Shown: positions 9,586-18,138 of the stretch, in pieces | Layout: each line of letters begins with the position of its first letter | Position numbering within the stretch: the first letter of the stretch is position 1 | Source: Leptospira montravelensis | GTDB lineage: Bacteria > Spirochaetota > Leptospiria > Leptospirales > Leptospiraceae | Length of the DNA: 64,000 nt | Reading direction: 5' to 3' | Assembly (NCBI RefSeq): GCF_004770045.1 | Contig: NZ_RQFO01000014.1 | Location: 124,001-188,000, forward strand | The notes under the pieces: model-generated | What the model saw: only the letters and a program-made list of their open reading frames with translations | Told to the model about the DNA's origin: nothing | The model's database searches: none | Made by a program: the position numbers and the translations under genes

Positions 9586-9942
9586 AAGTAAAGGAAGGGA
9601 GGAAATCTCCCTTTCTAAATCCACTAAAATCAAATCCATTCCTTCTTTTAATGCAATTGCCATTTCTATATCACAAGTTTCAGACATAAAAATTTCTGTT
9701 CTCACAGCTTCTGTATCCAAATCAAAAATAGAATCAGTAAGGTTTTCAAGATAACTAAGGATTTGTTTTTTTTTCTCAAACCCTATTTCTCCTAAAAGTT
9801 GAAATAATAAAAAAATAGATAGGGCTGAAGTATAAAATCTATAGTGTTTATCCAATGATTCAAACAAAAGGTTTTGAATTTTTGTTTTCCGCGAGGAACG
9901 TAACAAAGCAAAAAGAAGTGAGGAGGTCAAATAAAGTTTCAA
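9553..9942 (-). CDS. PIN-domain protein, VapC-like, with a degenerate first acidic residue
   Basis: This 129-residue protein has PIN-fold architecture. An N-terminal strand followed by a helix (LYLTSSLLFALLRSS) aligns with the VapC YLDSSALL motif. A C-terminal segment (CDIEMAIALKEGMDLILVD) aligns with the D-x3-A-x3-G-x-LVTxD motif. The first metal-binding Asp of PIN nucleases is replaced by Thr at residue 6, so nuclease activity is doubtful. Its ATG overlaps the stop of the RHH gene by 4 nt, in the antitoxin-toxin order. Assignment to the PIN family is by pattern only; the toxin role is inference. Confidence 0.65.
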   Translation of the reverse strand: MKLYLTSSLLFALLRSSRKTKIQNLLFESLDKHYRFYTSALSIFLLFQLLGEIGFEKKKQILSYLENLTDSIFDLDTEAVRTEIFMSETCDIEMAIALKEGMDLILVDLEREISSLPLLSVRNFFWETK

Positions 9943-10130
9943 TCGAATAACTCCACTAGAGCAACAACTGCTTGTCTTTTCAGAAGTTCCGACTTTTGTA
10001 TAATTTCATTTTTAAGAGCCATACGAACTAACTCTCCTTGCGAAACGCCCCTCCTTTTTGCTTCATTTTTTAATAAAATCTGTTCCTCTTCCGAAAGCAG
10101 AATTTGAAATCGTTTATCTATTTTTGCCAT
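9939..10130 (-). CDS. Ribbon-helix-helix protein, VapB/CopG-like antitoxin candidate
   Basis: This 63-residue protein begins with a short beta-strand (KRFQILLSEEE) followed by two helices in the pattern of CopG/Arc/MetJ DNA-binding proteins (LKNEAKRRGVSQGELVRMAL). A charged tail follows that could wrap a partner. The ATG overlaps the TAA of the upstream TPR gene (TAATG), so translation is coupled. It precedes a PIN-like gene with a 4-nt overlap, the usual layout of a type II toxin-antitoxin pair. A longer upstream reading frame in the same frame is not needed. Confidence 0.75.
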   Translation of the reverse strand: MAKIDKRFQILLSEEEQILLKNEAKRRGVSQGELVRMALKNEIIQKSELLKRQAVVALVELFD

Positions 10131-10741
10131 TAGTCTTCTTCTTCCAGTTCCTTTTCTGCCTTTTCGAATTTTCGCCAATACAAACTGGCATCTTGCCACT
10201 GCCCCAAAGATTCATAAAGGGATGCAATATTATAATATGATTCCGTCAAACGGTAATCTAATTTTACAGCCTTTTGAAAAAGCTTAATCGACTTTTCTTT
10301 GTTATCCGAAAACCATTCACTAAAAGCCCAAAGATAATACCATCTTCCTAAGTTTGGATCTCTGGGACGTACTTTTTCTAAATGTAAAACATTCTCTTGG
10401 AAAAGTTTGGAAGAAAGATTATAATTTTTTTGAATGAGTTTTGCTTTATTGATTCTGTCTTCAGCTGGTTCATCAGGTCTAGGAACCGACAAATCGTTTC
10501 TATAGAGTAAGGCTTTCGCATATAATAATTTAAAATACAATTCGTTTTGGCTGAGGTCAAGATATCGCTCCAAATAGGGAATGGAGGAAGTTTCCTCATC
10601 TACTTTGTGAAGATTATAAATTTGTTTTTTTAGAGCCGAAGTTTCTTCTTTTTTTTTGCTACCGCCGGCCCATACACTTTGGATGGAAAAGAGAAAAAAA
10701 CAAATTAGTTTAAAAGTATAGGTAGAAATTCTGTCCATCAT
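10130..10741 (-). CDS. Exported TPR protein
   Basis: This 203-residue protein has a signal peptide (TFKLICFFLFSIQSVWAGG, cleavage near VWA). Two to three TPR-like repeats lie in the second half, including RWYYLWAFSEWFSDNKEKSI, then KAVKLDYRLTESYYNIASLY. TPR proteins of this size in the periplasm usually serve as adaptors. It overlaps the upstream membrane-protein gene by 32 nt and the downstream RHH gene by one base. The operon order is membrane protein, TPR, RHH and PIN. Function is unknown. Confidence 0.75.
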   Translation of the reverse strand: MMDRISTYTFKLICFFLFSIQSVWAGGSKKKEETSALKKQIYNLHKVDEETSSIPYLERYLDLSQNELYFKLLYAKALLYRNDLSVPRPDEPAEDRINKAKLIQKNYNLSSKLFQENVLHLEKVRPRDPNLGRWYYLWAFSEWFSDNKEKSIKLFQKAVKLDYRLTESYYNIASLYESLGQWQDASLYWRKFEKAEKELEEED

Positions 10742-13487
10742 CAGGAAATTTCATCGATTTGATTTCATGGCGAAAAGGTAATTCTTGTAATTTTTGAATT
10801 ACGGAAAGATATAAATCCTTTGCCGTTACTATTAACATAGAATTAGGTGATGTTTCAATCAATCGATCTTTGCTTTCTAAATAAGTTTGAATGGAATCAA
10901 TAAAATGCTTTTTGGAACGTTCCCATTCTGGTGTTGGATGATATTCAGGCCATTGGATACGAAGAACCGAAGTGGACCGTTTTCCACCAAAGGTGGCTTG
11001 CATAAAGGAACGGATCATCCAAGACAAACTATCCTTTAAAAATTCAGGTTTTCTTTCTTCTTTTTCTACAAGGACATGAAGGGCAGGAATTACCTGACGA
11101 AGTTTCTCCAGGATCATACGTTTATGAGAATCTAAAAACTTTGCCCTTTCTTCTTTATTTAAAAGCACTAAGAAGATACCTGGAAAACCTAAAGATTCCA
11201 TATGAAAAGCAATGATGGCTTCTGTTTGTAGAAGAATCTCCCAAGAGAATTTTTTAGCAATAAAACGGTCAAGCCTTACCGTATCATCTACATCAAACAT
11301 TGCAAATCCCGACTCATCAAAAGGTAAATACGGGTCATGGTGTAAAAAAATTAAGTTAGAACGAGTGTTATAGTCGAGTCCCGACGAAATTTGGTTATGA
11401 AAGGAACCCAAGGAATCATTCAAAAATAAATAGGAAAACCTTGGCGAACCCAGTCTGGAAATAAAGTTTTTTGTATAACCTACAATCCCATCATAAGAAA
11501 TTTCGTTTTCACGATAAATTTTATCAAGTAAAGCATATTCCACTCTTTTTTCTTCAGGAACCAATGTGGGGAAATTTTCGATAGAAGGTTTGGGTGTGGT
11601 TACTTCCTGTGTTTCTTCTCTTTGGGTTACTGATTGAACCAATTTCTCCAACTCAGGATTAAAAATAGTTTCTCGTTTTTTTTGTACTGCATCTAAGATG
11701 GCCACTCGTCTCCAAGTAGCAGGAGGTAAAATTTTAAAACTCGTTTTTTTCACAGGATTTGTATTCTTTATAACGGGTTCCATTTTTGTTTCAATTCCTT
11801 CTTTATGAACTGCTACTTTTTTTATCACCACTTCTTTCTCGAATGACTCTTCACTCACTAAGGGGGATTCCCCTAACATAACGCGATGATCCCATTTTCT
11901 TTTGAAAGATGCCCATAAAACAAAAAATATCCAAGGTCCAATAAACAAATATCCAAAACTAAATAAATAAGGAGGGAAGGAAGAATAACGATATACTGAC
12001 AATCCTGATAAAAAACCAGGTTTACCATGTTCTTTTGCTATATAATAGGAATGAAATTTATGATGTAAAAAACCTACAGACTGTTTTTTTGAATCCAAAT
12101 GAACAAACCGAGATGTATCTTCTACTTTCCAGGTTCTTGGATTAAATAATACTTGCTCCTTACTTTTGTTATCCGAAAGTTTTGCAGAGACCAATGGAAA
12201 ATAAAACTCATCACGGTCTTTTTCTTTTTTAGCTTGTAGAAAATTGGAATCAAGAACCGCTATTAAAATGTTTATATTGGCATCTTTATGATTTCTTTTA
12301 GGAATTAAATATACCAAATCAAATTCTGATTCCACAAGTACCGTAATCGGATGTTTTTGTATCCTTTGAAATAATCCAAAAATTTCAGTTCCGAACCGGT
12401 TTTGTATAGTTTTGTTTTCTTTAGTTCCCTCTTTCCAAAGGTAAATTTCAGAGACAATTCTTTCAGTTTCGCCTTGTCCCCCACCTTCACCCAAACCTTC
12501 GCGGAGAAGATTTTTTTCAAGAACTGAAAGAGTTTCTTCAAATTGCATTAACCGATGTTTGGTCCAAGGTTTATAATACCTGTAGTCTGGAAAAAGTTCA
12601 TAACTTTTCTGGTAAAACAAAAGTAAAATAAGATAAACAATGACTGGTAAAAGAATTCTTCGTTTGAATTGAAATCCAGGTGTATGAACGACAATCCAAA
12701 TAAAACGTATATAAAATAAGCCCGTAAAGGTAACGAGAAAAAGTATAAAACACCCAAAACGAATTTCATCAGCTTCTGTGTCAGCTTGCCGAAGTAAATA
12801 AACTGAAAATTTTTCTGTTTTTTCCAAAAGGAGTTTTGAATCTTCACCATCTAACTGCCAAGTAATGGTTTGTCCTTCCTTTCCAGAAAATAGTCCTAAT
12901 AGTTGGTTAACCTCTCTATCCCCTGTCAAAATCGATTCATCATTGGTATAAAGAATTTTTTGTGACTTGGGATCAAAAGCCCAATATAAATATCCATATT
13001 CTAAATTAGCATTTTGAATTTGTTTTGGCAATGTTGGACCAGGAGGAAAAACAACAAAGAATTTTCCAGATAAGTCTCTGTACACAAAATCACCGTTAGC
13101 TAAGGTTCGAAGATTTCCTTCTAAAAGGCCGGAAGGATCTTGCCTTAGTTCTTGTTGAAAAACTTCATTTGTTTCATTTGTGCTATGAATCAAACGAAGG
13201 GAATCATCATACAATCTTACGTAATTTAGTCCTAATGTATGTTTGATGCGATTTGTTACTTGGGAGGCACGGTAAGGTAAGGCCGATTCACGAAAAAAGA
13301 ACTCTAACGTATTTAAATACTCTTTTGTCCTGTCTTCATCATAACGTTTTAAAGCTGAAACTAAATTGGATTTCAATCGGTAGGGCCGAATCCATTCAAA
13401 ATACCCAAACAAAACAGAAGTGACAATGAGGGAAACAAGCAAGTATCCAAAAAGAATAGACAGGTTTCCTAAATTCCGTTTCATCAT
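10710..13487 (-). CDS. Large membrane protein of unknown function
   Basis: This protein has about 925 residues, counting from tandem ATGs at 13487; a TTG at 13520 is a weaker choice. One N-terminal membrane segment (LSILFGYLLVSLIVTSVLFG) is followed by a likely periplasmic region of about 190 residues. Two further segments come next (FGCFILFLVTFTGLFYIRFI and ILLPVIVYLILLLFY), then another extracytoplasmic stretch, and a last segment near residue 530 (YLFIGPWIFFVLWASF). The C-terminal 380 residues are cytoplasmic and include a region with GAF-like spacing, but no enzyme motif. The double periplasmic loop plus cytoplasmic tail suggests a sensor or scaffold. I recognise no family. Confidence 0.7.
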   Translation of the reverse strand: MMKRNLGNLSILFGYLLVSLIVTSVLFGYFEWIRPYRLKSNLVSALKRYDEDRTKEYLNTLEFFFRESALPYRASQVTNRIKHTLGLNYVRLYDDSLRLIHSTNETNEVFQQELRQDPSGLLEGNLRTLANGDFVYRDLSGKFFVVFPPGPTLPKQIQNANLEYGYLYWAFDPKSQKILYTNDESILTGDREVNQLLGLFSGKEGQTITWQLDGEDSKLLLEKTEKFSVYLLRQADTEADEIRFGCFILFLVTFTGLFYIRFIWIVVHTPGFQFKRRILLPVIVYLILLLFYQKSYELFPDYRYYKPWTKHRLMQFEETLSVLEKNLLREGLGEGGGQGETERIVSEIYLWKEGTKENKTIQNRFGTEIFGLFQRIQKHPITVLVESEFDLVYLIPKRNHKDANINILIAVLDSNFLQAKKEKDRDEFYFPLVSAKLSDNKSKEQVLFNPRTWKVEDTSRFVHLDSKKQSVGFLHHKFHSYYIAKEHGKPGFLSGLSVYRYSSFPPYLFSFGYLFIGPWIFFVLWASFKRKWDHRVMLGESPLVSEESFEKEVVIKKVAVHKEGIETKMEPVIKNTNPVKKTSFKILPPATWRRVAILDAVQKKRETIFNPELEKLVQSVTQREETQEVTTPKPSIENFPTLVPEEKRVEYALLDKIYRENEISYDGIVGYTKNFISRLGSPRFSYLFLNDSLGSFHNQISSGLDYNTRSNLIFLHHDPYLPFDESGFAMFDVDDTVRLDRFIAKKFSWEILLQTEAIIAFHMESLGFPGIFLVLLNKEERAKFLDSHKRMILEKLRQVIPALHVLVEKEERKPEFLKDSLSWMIRSFMQATFGGKRSTSVLRIQWPEYHPTPEWERSKKHFIDSIQTYLESKDRLIETSPNSMLIVTAKDLYLSVIQKLQELPFRHEIKSMKFPDDGQNFYLYF

Positions 13488-13537
13488 TCTAATTATCGGG
13501 TTGTCATTGGCAAAAACCAATCAGTCCAAGGAAAGGA

Positions 13538-14503
13538 ATGATTTTTTATGTATTTTTGGACGGAGTGGGCATCGCCGATTACGATCCCAAATCCAATCCA
13601 TTTAGTCGGTTTGCCAAAGGTTTTTTAGCACCCGTTGGTGGGATTCCTAAGTCGGACGCTGACTTACCGGTTTCACCTTCGCAATTGCACTATATCAAAA
13701 CAGATGCCCATATGGGAGTCACAGGCCTTCCTCAGTCTGCCACCGGCCAAACGGCACTTTGGACAGGGATTCCTGGACCTAAGGTGCTCGACCGCCATGT
13801 CAGTGGGTTTCCCACCATTACACTACGCAAAATCATAGCCAAATATTCCCTGATCAAAGTCCTAAATGAACAGGGACACCTAAGTGATTTTTTAAATTGT
13901 TTTTCGCCTCCCTACCTCAAACACGTGGAGGAAAAACCAAAACTAGTATCAGCTTCCACCTTAGTCCAGTTAGCTAGTGGACGCCCATTAAAAAACTTCG
14001 ATGACCTTAGTAATGGCAGAGGTCTTTATATGGATATAACACATGAAATTATGGGAACTCTCGGCATTGATATGTTAAAACCGGGAGATCCACTTCTGGA
14101 AAGAAGAGATCCCTATAAATTAGGAAAGGAATGTTTCCATAAGTTTTCGCATTACAAGTTGGCTTTGTATGAGTATTTTCTCACCGACAAAGTGGGACAT
14201 GCAATGGATTGGGAAAAGGCAGAACATATCATTAAAAACTTAGAAGGTTTTTTCCGAGGACTTTTGGAAGGAATCGATCCAAAAAAAGATTTACTGATTG
14301 TCTCCAGTGATCATGGAAACATGGAAGATTTAAGTCAAAAAAACCATACGGAAAACCCGGCGGCCACCATCCTCTATGGTAAGGATGCTGACCGCTTCGC
14401 TGAAAATATACATTCGCTTGCAGACATTGTTCCAGAAATTTATAAAACTTTTGGAATGGAGGAAGCCCTCCAGAATACAAAATCGAATGAATTTCTAAAG
14501 TAG
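13538..14503 (+). CDS. Metalloenzyme of the alkaline phosphatase / phosphoglycerate mutase superfamily
   Basis: This 321-residue protein begins MIFYVFLDGVGIADYDP, the first metal-binding Asp motif of the superfamily. It shows the nucleophile-like segment LPQSATGQTALWTG, then EYFLTDKVGHAMD, and the C-terminal metal motif SSDHGNMEDLSQKNHTENPA. These are the signatures shared by phosphopentomutase, cofactor-independent phosphoglycerate mutase and related phosphotransferases. At 321 residues it is shorter than iPGM (about 510) and lacks the large inserted domain, so the substrate is unknown. The ATG has an AAGGAAAGGA site directly upstream. It converges on the next gene with a 5-nt gap. Confidence 0.85.
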   Translation: MIFYVFLDGVGIADYDPKSNPFSRFAKGFLAPVGGIPKSDADLPVSPSQLHYIKTDAHMGVTGLPQSATGQTALWTGIPGPKVLDRHVSGFPTITLRKIIAKYSLIKVLNEQGHLSDFLNCFSPPYLKHVEEKPKLVSASTLVQLASGRPLKNFDDLSNGRGLYMDITHEIMGTLGIDMLKPGDPLLERRDPYKLGKECFHKFSHYKLALYEYFLTDKVGHAMDWEKAEHIIKNLEGFFRGLLEGIDPKKDLLIVSSDHGNMEDLSQKNHTENPAATILYGKDADRFAENIHSLADIVPEIYKTFGMEEALQNTKSNEFLK

Positions 14504-14508
14504 TCCGA

Positions 14509-15669
14509 CTAAAACTCCAAATCATTTCCAGAGTCAGGTTTTGTGGAAACCGAACCTGGTTTGGAATCAGACGATACATCAGAACCATCTAGATCATTGT
14601 GGTCGGTAAACTGATCGAGTGATTCTTTTTTCCATGCAATCGCCTTGTCGGTAATCTGGTTTTTAGGGTATTTGTCTACAATCGTTTGAAAGATACCTGC
14701 TGCTTTTTCAAACTTACCTTGTCTGAAATAAATAGTTCCTTTTTTATACAAAGCTGCTTGATCGAGCGAATAATCACTGTTATTCAAAACTTTATTTATA
14801 TAAGTGAGTGATTCGGTTTGTTTTCCCATTGCATCAAAAGACAATGCAATGAAATACAAAGCTTCTTCTTCTTTTTTCGGAGTAGGATTGACGCTGATGA
14901 CTTTTTGAAATAACTCAATAGCCTTTGAGTATTGTTTTTTTGTATAATTATCTTTTGCATCTTTTAAAACAGAATCCTTATACTCACCTACAACTTTTTC
15001 ATCAGCACCAGCTAACTGATCAGCGGTTTCAATATATTCATCAAATACATCATAGGAAGCCCAGTCTTTTCCAAGTTTACGTAAAGACCTACCCCATCCA
15101 ATTCTTGATTCTGTATTGTTAGGATCTTCTTGTAAGGCAAGAGTATAATTTTTACGAGCAGTTTCAAAATTTCCAATTCTGTAATAGTGGTCAGCAAGAG
15201 AAAGAAAGGATTTTGACCTTAGTTTATTATCTGAACTTGATTGCAGGACCGATTCTAAATGGACTTTTCCTTCCGACTCGTTTCCAATTTTTAAAAGTAG
15301 ATTTCCAAGAGAGTAACTCAAACGTTCTTTTTCATCGGGTTTTACATTTGGATTCTTTTTTAACTCTTTATAAATATCAAGTGCTGGATAATAATCAGAG
15401 TTTTTTTCTAAAGCTCTTGCCTGGTTGTATTTAATTTGGAATTCATATTTTTCTATTCCACGCTTACCAGCTAACTCAGAAAAGATAGTGATTGCCTTTT
15501 CCTTACTTTGTGGGTTCGATTGTTTTAAATACTCTTCCCCTTCTGCAATTTTTTCAAAAATTGCTTGAGACTGATCTTCTTTTACAGAAATATTTGTTTG
15601 GTAATAGGCAGTGGAAAGCCCTGCCACAATAAACAAAAAACCCGCTAACGATACAATAATTCGATTCAT
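14509..15669 (-). CDS. Membrane-anchored TPR protein
   Basis: This 386-residue protein has an N-terminal hydrophobic anchor or signal (IIVSLAGFLFIVAGLSTAYY) followed by six to eight TPR-like helical hairpins, including KSFLSLADHYYRIGNFETAR, then AALYKKGTIYFRQGKFEKAA. A short serine/aspartate-rich tail ends the protein. The pattern resembles YbgF/BamD-like periplasmic TPR proteins. Its ATG overlaps the stop of the upstream FN3-like gene by 4 nt, so the two are made together. The molecular role is unknown. Confidence 0.78.
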   Translation of the reverse strand: MNRIIVSLAGFLFIVAGLSTAYYQTNISVKEDQSQAIFEKIAEGEEYLKQSNPQSKEKAITIFSELAGKRGIEKYEFQIKYNQARALEKNSDYYPALDIYKELKKNPNVKPDEKERLSYSLGNLLLKIGNESEGKVHLESVLQSSSDNKLRSKSFLSLADHYYRIGNFETARKNYTLALQEDPNNTESRIGWGRSLRKLGKDWASYDVFDEYIETADQLAGADEKVVGEYKDSVLKDAKDNYTKKQYSKAIELFQKVISVNPTPKKEEEALYFIALSFDAMGKQTESLTYINKVLNNSDYSLDQAALYKKGTIYFRQGKFEKAAGIFQTIVDKYPKNQITDKAIAWKKESLDQFTDHNDLDGSDVSSDSKPGSVSTKPDSGNDLEF

Positions 15670-17351
15670 AAGTTCCCTCTACCCGCCTGACTTAGGGTTT
15701 GATTCGTCCAAAATTCCACACGAGATGGTGAGTAAGATTTTGTTTCTCGTTTCAAAAAACATTTTAAGGCTTTTTTAGTATCACCAGTTTTTAAAGCACT
15801 CACTCCAAGAAAGAACATCGCCTTTCCTTTAAGGTAGGAATTAGATTCATTTTTTAAATATTCCTCTAACCGGTAAACTGCCACTTCGTATTTTTTTCGA
15901 AGCACCGTTTCTTTGATAATTTGATTTAAATCTGTTTGGCCCAAATCATAATTTACAGTTGCTGAAGTTTCTTCTTTAAAATCGTTTACCTGTTCCGCAT
16001 TTTCTTTAGGAGGTAAACTCTCCGTTGGTGTTACCGCATGTTCATTTTTATAAACATCTGTTTTTTCTGGTTCTTTTTTAGGACGAGACTCAGCTACAAC
16101 ATTTGGTTCTTCATGTGGAGCTATGTCCTTTGAAAAATCATATTTAAAGTAGGAAACATTTTCCTTTAAATTATAGTCTTCCGGTATCCCGTTCGATTTT
16201 GCTGTTACACCAAAATAGAGTTCATCAATTTCTTTTAACTCTTTGATAAAAAAATTAGTTTTGGGATGAACGACAGTTGCAACTTTCACAACGGAACCTT
16301 GCCCAAAAGACGCAGAACCTTGGTTTAACGGTCTCACAGAAGCATATAAACTATAAATAGTGGATTCATCTGCTGCTTCTGGGCTGATCCAACTGATCAC
16401 TGCACCTTTTCCTACACGTTCATATCCAAGCCCTCGAACGTGCATGACACCACCCAAATCTGTACGTGTATCATTCGAAGCCACTTCCTGTTTTGGTTTT
16501 TTCGGAGACTCTTCTACAATGACTTCTGCATTATTTTTGGCAGTTTGCTTAACATAAAATACGCGTAAGGTGGATTTTTTATCTTCTAAAGGAATTGTTT
16601 CTTCACCACCTACTTGTTTTACAGAAACTCCATAATACAATGTCTGTGACTTATCCAAATCTTGGTCTAAAAAAGTATTTACGGGATGGGTAAGTTCCGC
16701 CAGTTTTTCAGCTTTTTGCATGAGCGGCAAACTTGTTAGTGGTGAATTTGATCTATATACAGTGTATAAAGTCCTTCCCGCTATGGCTCCATTTGGCGGT
16801 ATCCAATTCAATCGAATGAATTTTTTTTCTATGTTTGCAGTAATATCGGAAATCCCACCTACCATCGACTGAATTCCTGCATCAGCCGGAAAAGCCGGGA
16901 AATCGGGGTTTTGGCCAACAACAGGTGTTCCATTTTCTTCCGCTATATGAATTGGGGTTACCGTATAGTTTTGGTTAGCAAAAAGTTTCACTTCCCTTCG
17001 ACGAACATCCGTTACCATAACGATTGCATAATAGTAAGTTCCCGGTTTTAAATTATAATCAAAATATACTCGAGTAGGATTGGATGTGGAAGTTTTATAT
17101 CTACCTAAAGAATCGGCAATATACAATTTGTCTGGACTATCAATCATAACTGTGGACCGGGCCACAATGATTTCGCCTTCTTGTTTGGGAGGATCCCAGT
17201 CTAAACGAATCGATTTTTTATCAGGTAATAGGCTAACATGTATTGCCTTCGCTATAGAAGGATAACGGCTTTCCTCAAATCCAGAGTCCGCAGAAACCCC
17301 AACGAACGAAAAGAGCAGCATAACCATCCAGAGCTGAATCGAGAACTTCAT
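15666..17351 (-). CDS. Exported protein with fibronectin type III-like repeats
   Basis: This 561-residue protein has a clear signal peptide (FSIQLWMVMLLFSFVGVSADS). Three repeated modules each contain a strand of the form I-x-L-x-W-x-P-P, for example KSIRLDWDPPKQEGEIIVAR and KFIRLNWIPPNGAIAGRTLY. Each module ends with a YYYAI/YYGV-type strand, matching FN3-like beta sandwiches. A charged, disordered linker (residues about 400-470) leads to a C-terminal helical stretch that looks like two TPR hairpins. It is cotranscribed with the membrane-anchored TPR protein through a 4-nt overlap. A periplasmic or surface scaffold role is inferred. Confidence 0.75.
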   Translation of the reverse strand: MKFSIQLWMVMLLFSFVGVSADSGFEESRYPSIAKAIHVSLLPDKKSIRLDWDPPKQEGEIIVARSTVMIDSPDKLYIADSLGRYKTSTSNPTRVYFDYNLKPGTYYYAIVMVTDVRRREVKLFANQNYTVTPIHIAEENGTPVVGQNPDFPAFPADAGIQSMVGGISDITANIEKKFIRLNWIPPNGAIAGRTLYTVYRSNSPLTSLPLMQKAEKLAELTHPVNTFLDQDLDKSQTLYYGVSVKQVGGEETIPLEDKKSTLRVFYVKQTAKNNAEVIVEESPKKPKQEVASNDTRTDLGGVMHVRGLGYERVGKGAVISWISPEAADESTIYSLYASVRPLNQGSASFGQGSVVKVATVVHPKTNFFIKELKEIDELYFGVTAKSNGIPEDYNLKENVSYFKYDFSKDIAPHEEPNVVAESRPKKEPEKTDVYKNEHAVTPTESLPPKENAEQVNDFKEETSATVNYDLGQTDLNQIIKETVLRKKYEVAVYRLEEYLKNESNSYLKGKAMFFLGVSALKTGDTKKALKCFLKRETKSYSPSRVEFWTNQTLSQAGRGNL

Positions 17352-17431
17352 ACTTAGATTTTCGGTGGTAAAGGTCCTCTAATTGAATTTTTCGTTTGTA
17401 CTTTCCCTGCTTTTCTGTAAGAATTGTCATT

Positions 17432-18091
17432 ATGTCCGAAACGGAATACTACCGTTCTCAAACTTACCAAGAATATTTACTCTCAAGCCATAGGCGAGAG
17501 TTATGCCCACCTGAAGATGTATATGCGTTTTTCAATTGGAAGGGATTAAATAACCTCGTGGATTTTGGAAGTGGACTTGGATTTTACTTCACTGAATTTA
17601 GAAAGTGGTTTCCCGATGTTTGGATTTGGGCAGCCGAATGCCAACAAGAGATTATCGATATGATTTTACGGCGTAAACTCATGGAAGGCATTGAACAACT
17701 TACTCCTTTCCACATTGACCAGTCCGACCACCCCCTACTTCCAGAATGGGTTCCTGTTCCAGAAATCATATTTGCTTCTCTTTCCCTTTCAACATTTCCT
17801 AACCCTGGTTTGGCGATGGATGGACTCATTCGCTCTATGAAAGCTGGTGGGCGACTTTTTATAGTAGATTGGTCAAAAACGGAATCAGGCTTTGGTCCTA
17901 AAATTAATGAAAAAATCTCTATGGATAAAATGAAATTTCTAGCAGAAGAATACAAATTAGAAGTTACAAAATCAGGTAGAATTTCAGAACATTTTTATGG
18001 AATGGAAGTGAAAGCAAGTTCCAGTTTTATTTATGGATATTACGATCTAAAAGAAGAGGAAGATGAAGACAGCGCTGTCTTCAAACAATAA
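17432..18091 (+). CDS. SAM-dependent methyltransferase-like protein
   Basis: This 219-residue class I methyltransferase fold has motif I as VDFGSGLGFYFTEFRKWFPD, a post-I acidic residue region (IWAAECQQEI), a motif IV-like segment (EIIFASLSLSTFPNPGLAMD) and motif V-VI as GLIRSMKAGGRLFIVDWSK. These match the UbiE/Methyltransf_11 pattern. The ATG at 17432 is preferred; a TTG 36 nt upstream is possible. The substrate is unknown. The gene ends in an acidic tail whose codons contain an 18-bp perfect palindrome. Confidence 0.8.
   Translation: MSETEYYRSQTYQEYLLSSHRRELCPPEDVYAFFNWKGLNNLVDFGSGLGFYFTEFRKWFPDVWIWAAECQQEIIDMILRRKLMEGIEQLTPFHIDQSDHPLLPEWVPVPEIIFASLSLSTFPNPGLAMDGLIRSMKAGGRLFIVDWSKTESGFGPKINEKISMDKMKFLAEEYKLEVTKSGRISEHFYGMEVKASSSFIYGYYDLKEEEDEDSAVFKQ
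18065..18082. repeat. 18-bp perfect palindrome at the 3' end of the methyltransferase gene
   Basis: GAAGACAGC is followed directly by GCTGTCTTC, giving an 18-bp perfect palindrome inside the last codons of the gene, nine bases before the stop. As RNA it would make a 7-bp stem with a four-base loop followed by an A/U-rich stretch. It could be a weak terminator or a protein-binding site. Confidence 0.5.
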
Positions 18092-18138
18092 TTTAAAAAA
18101 CTAGAACCAAACTTATTTATTCTTCCGCTTATGTATAT

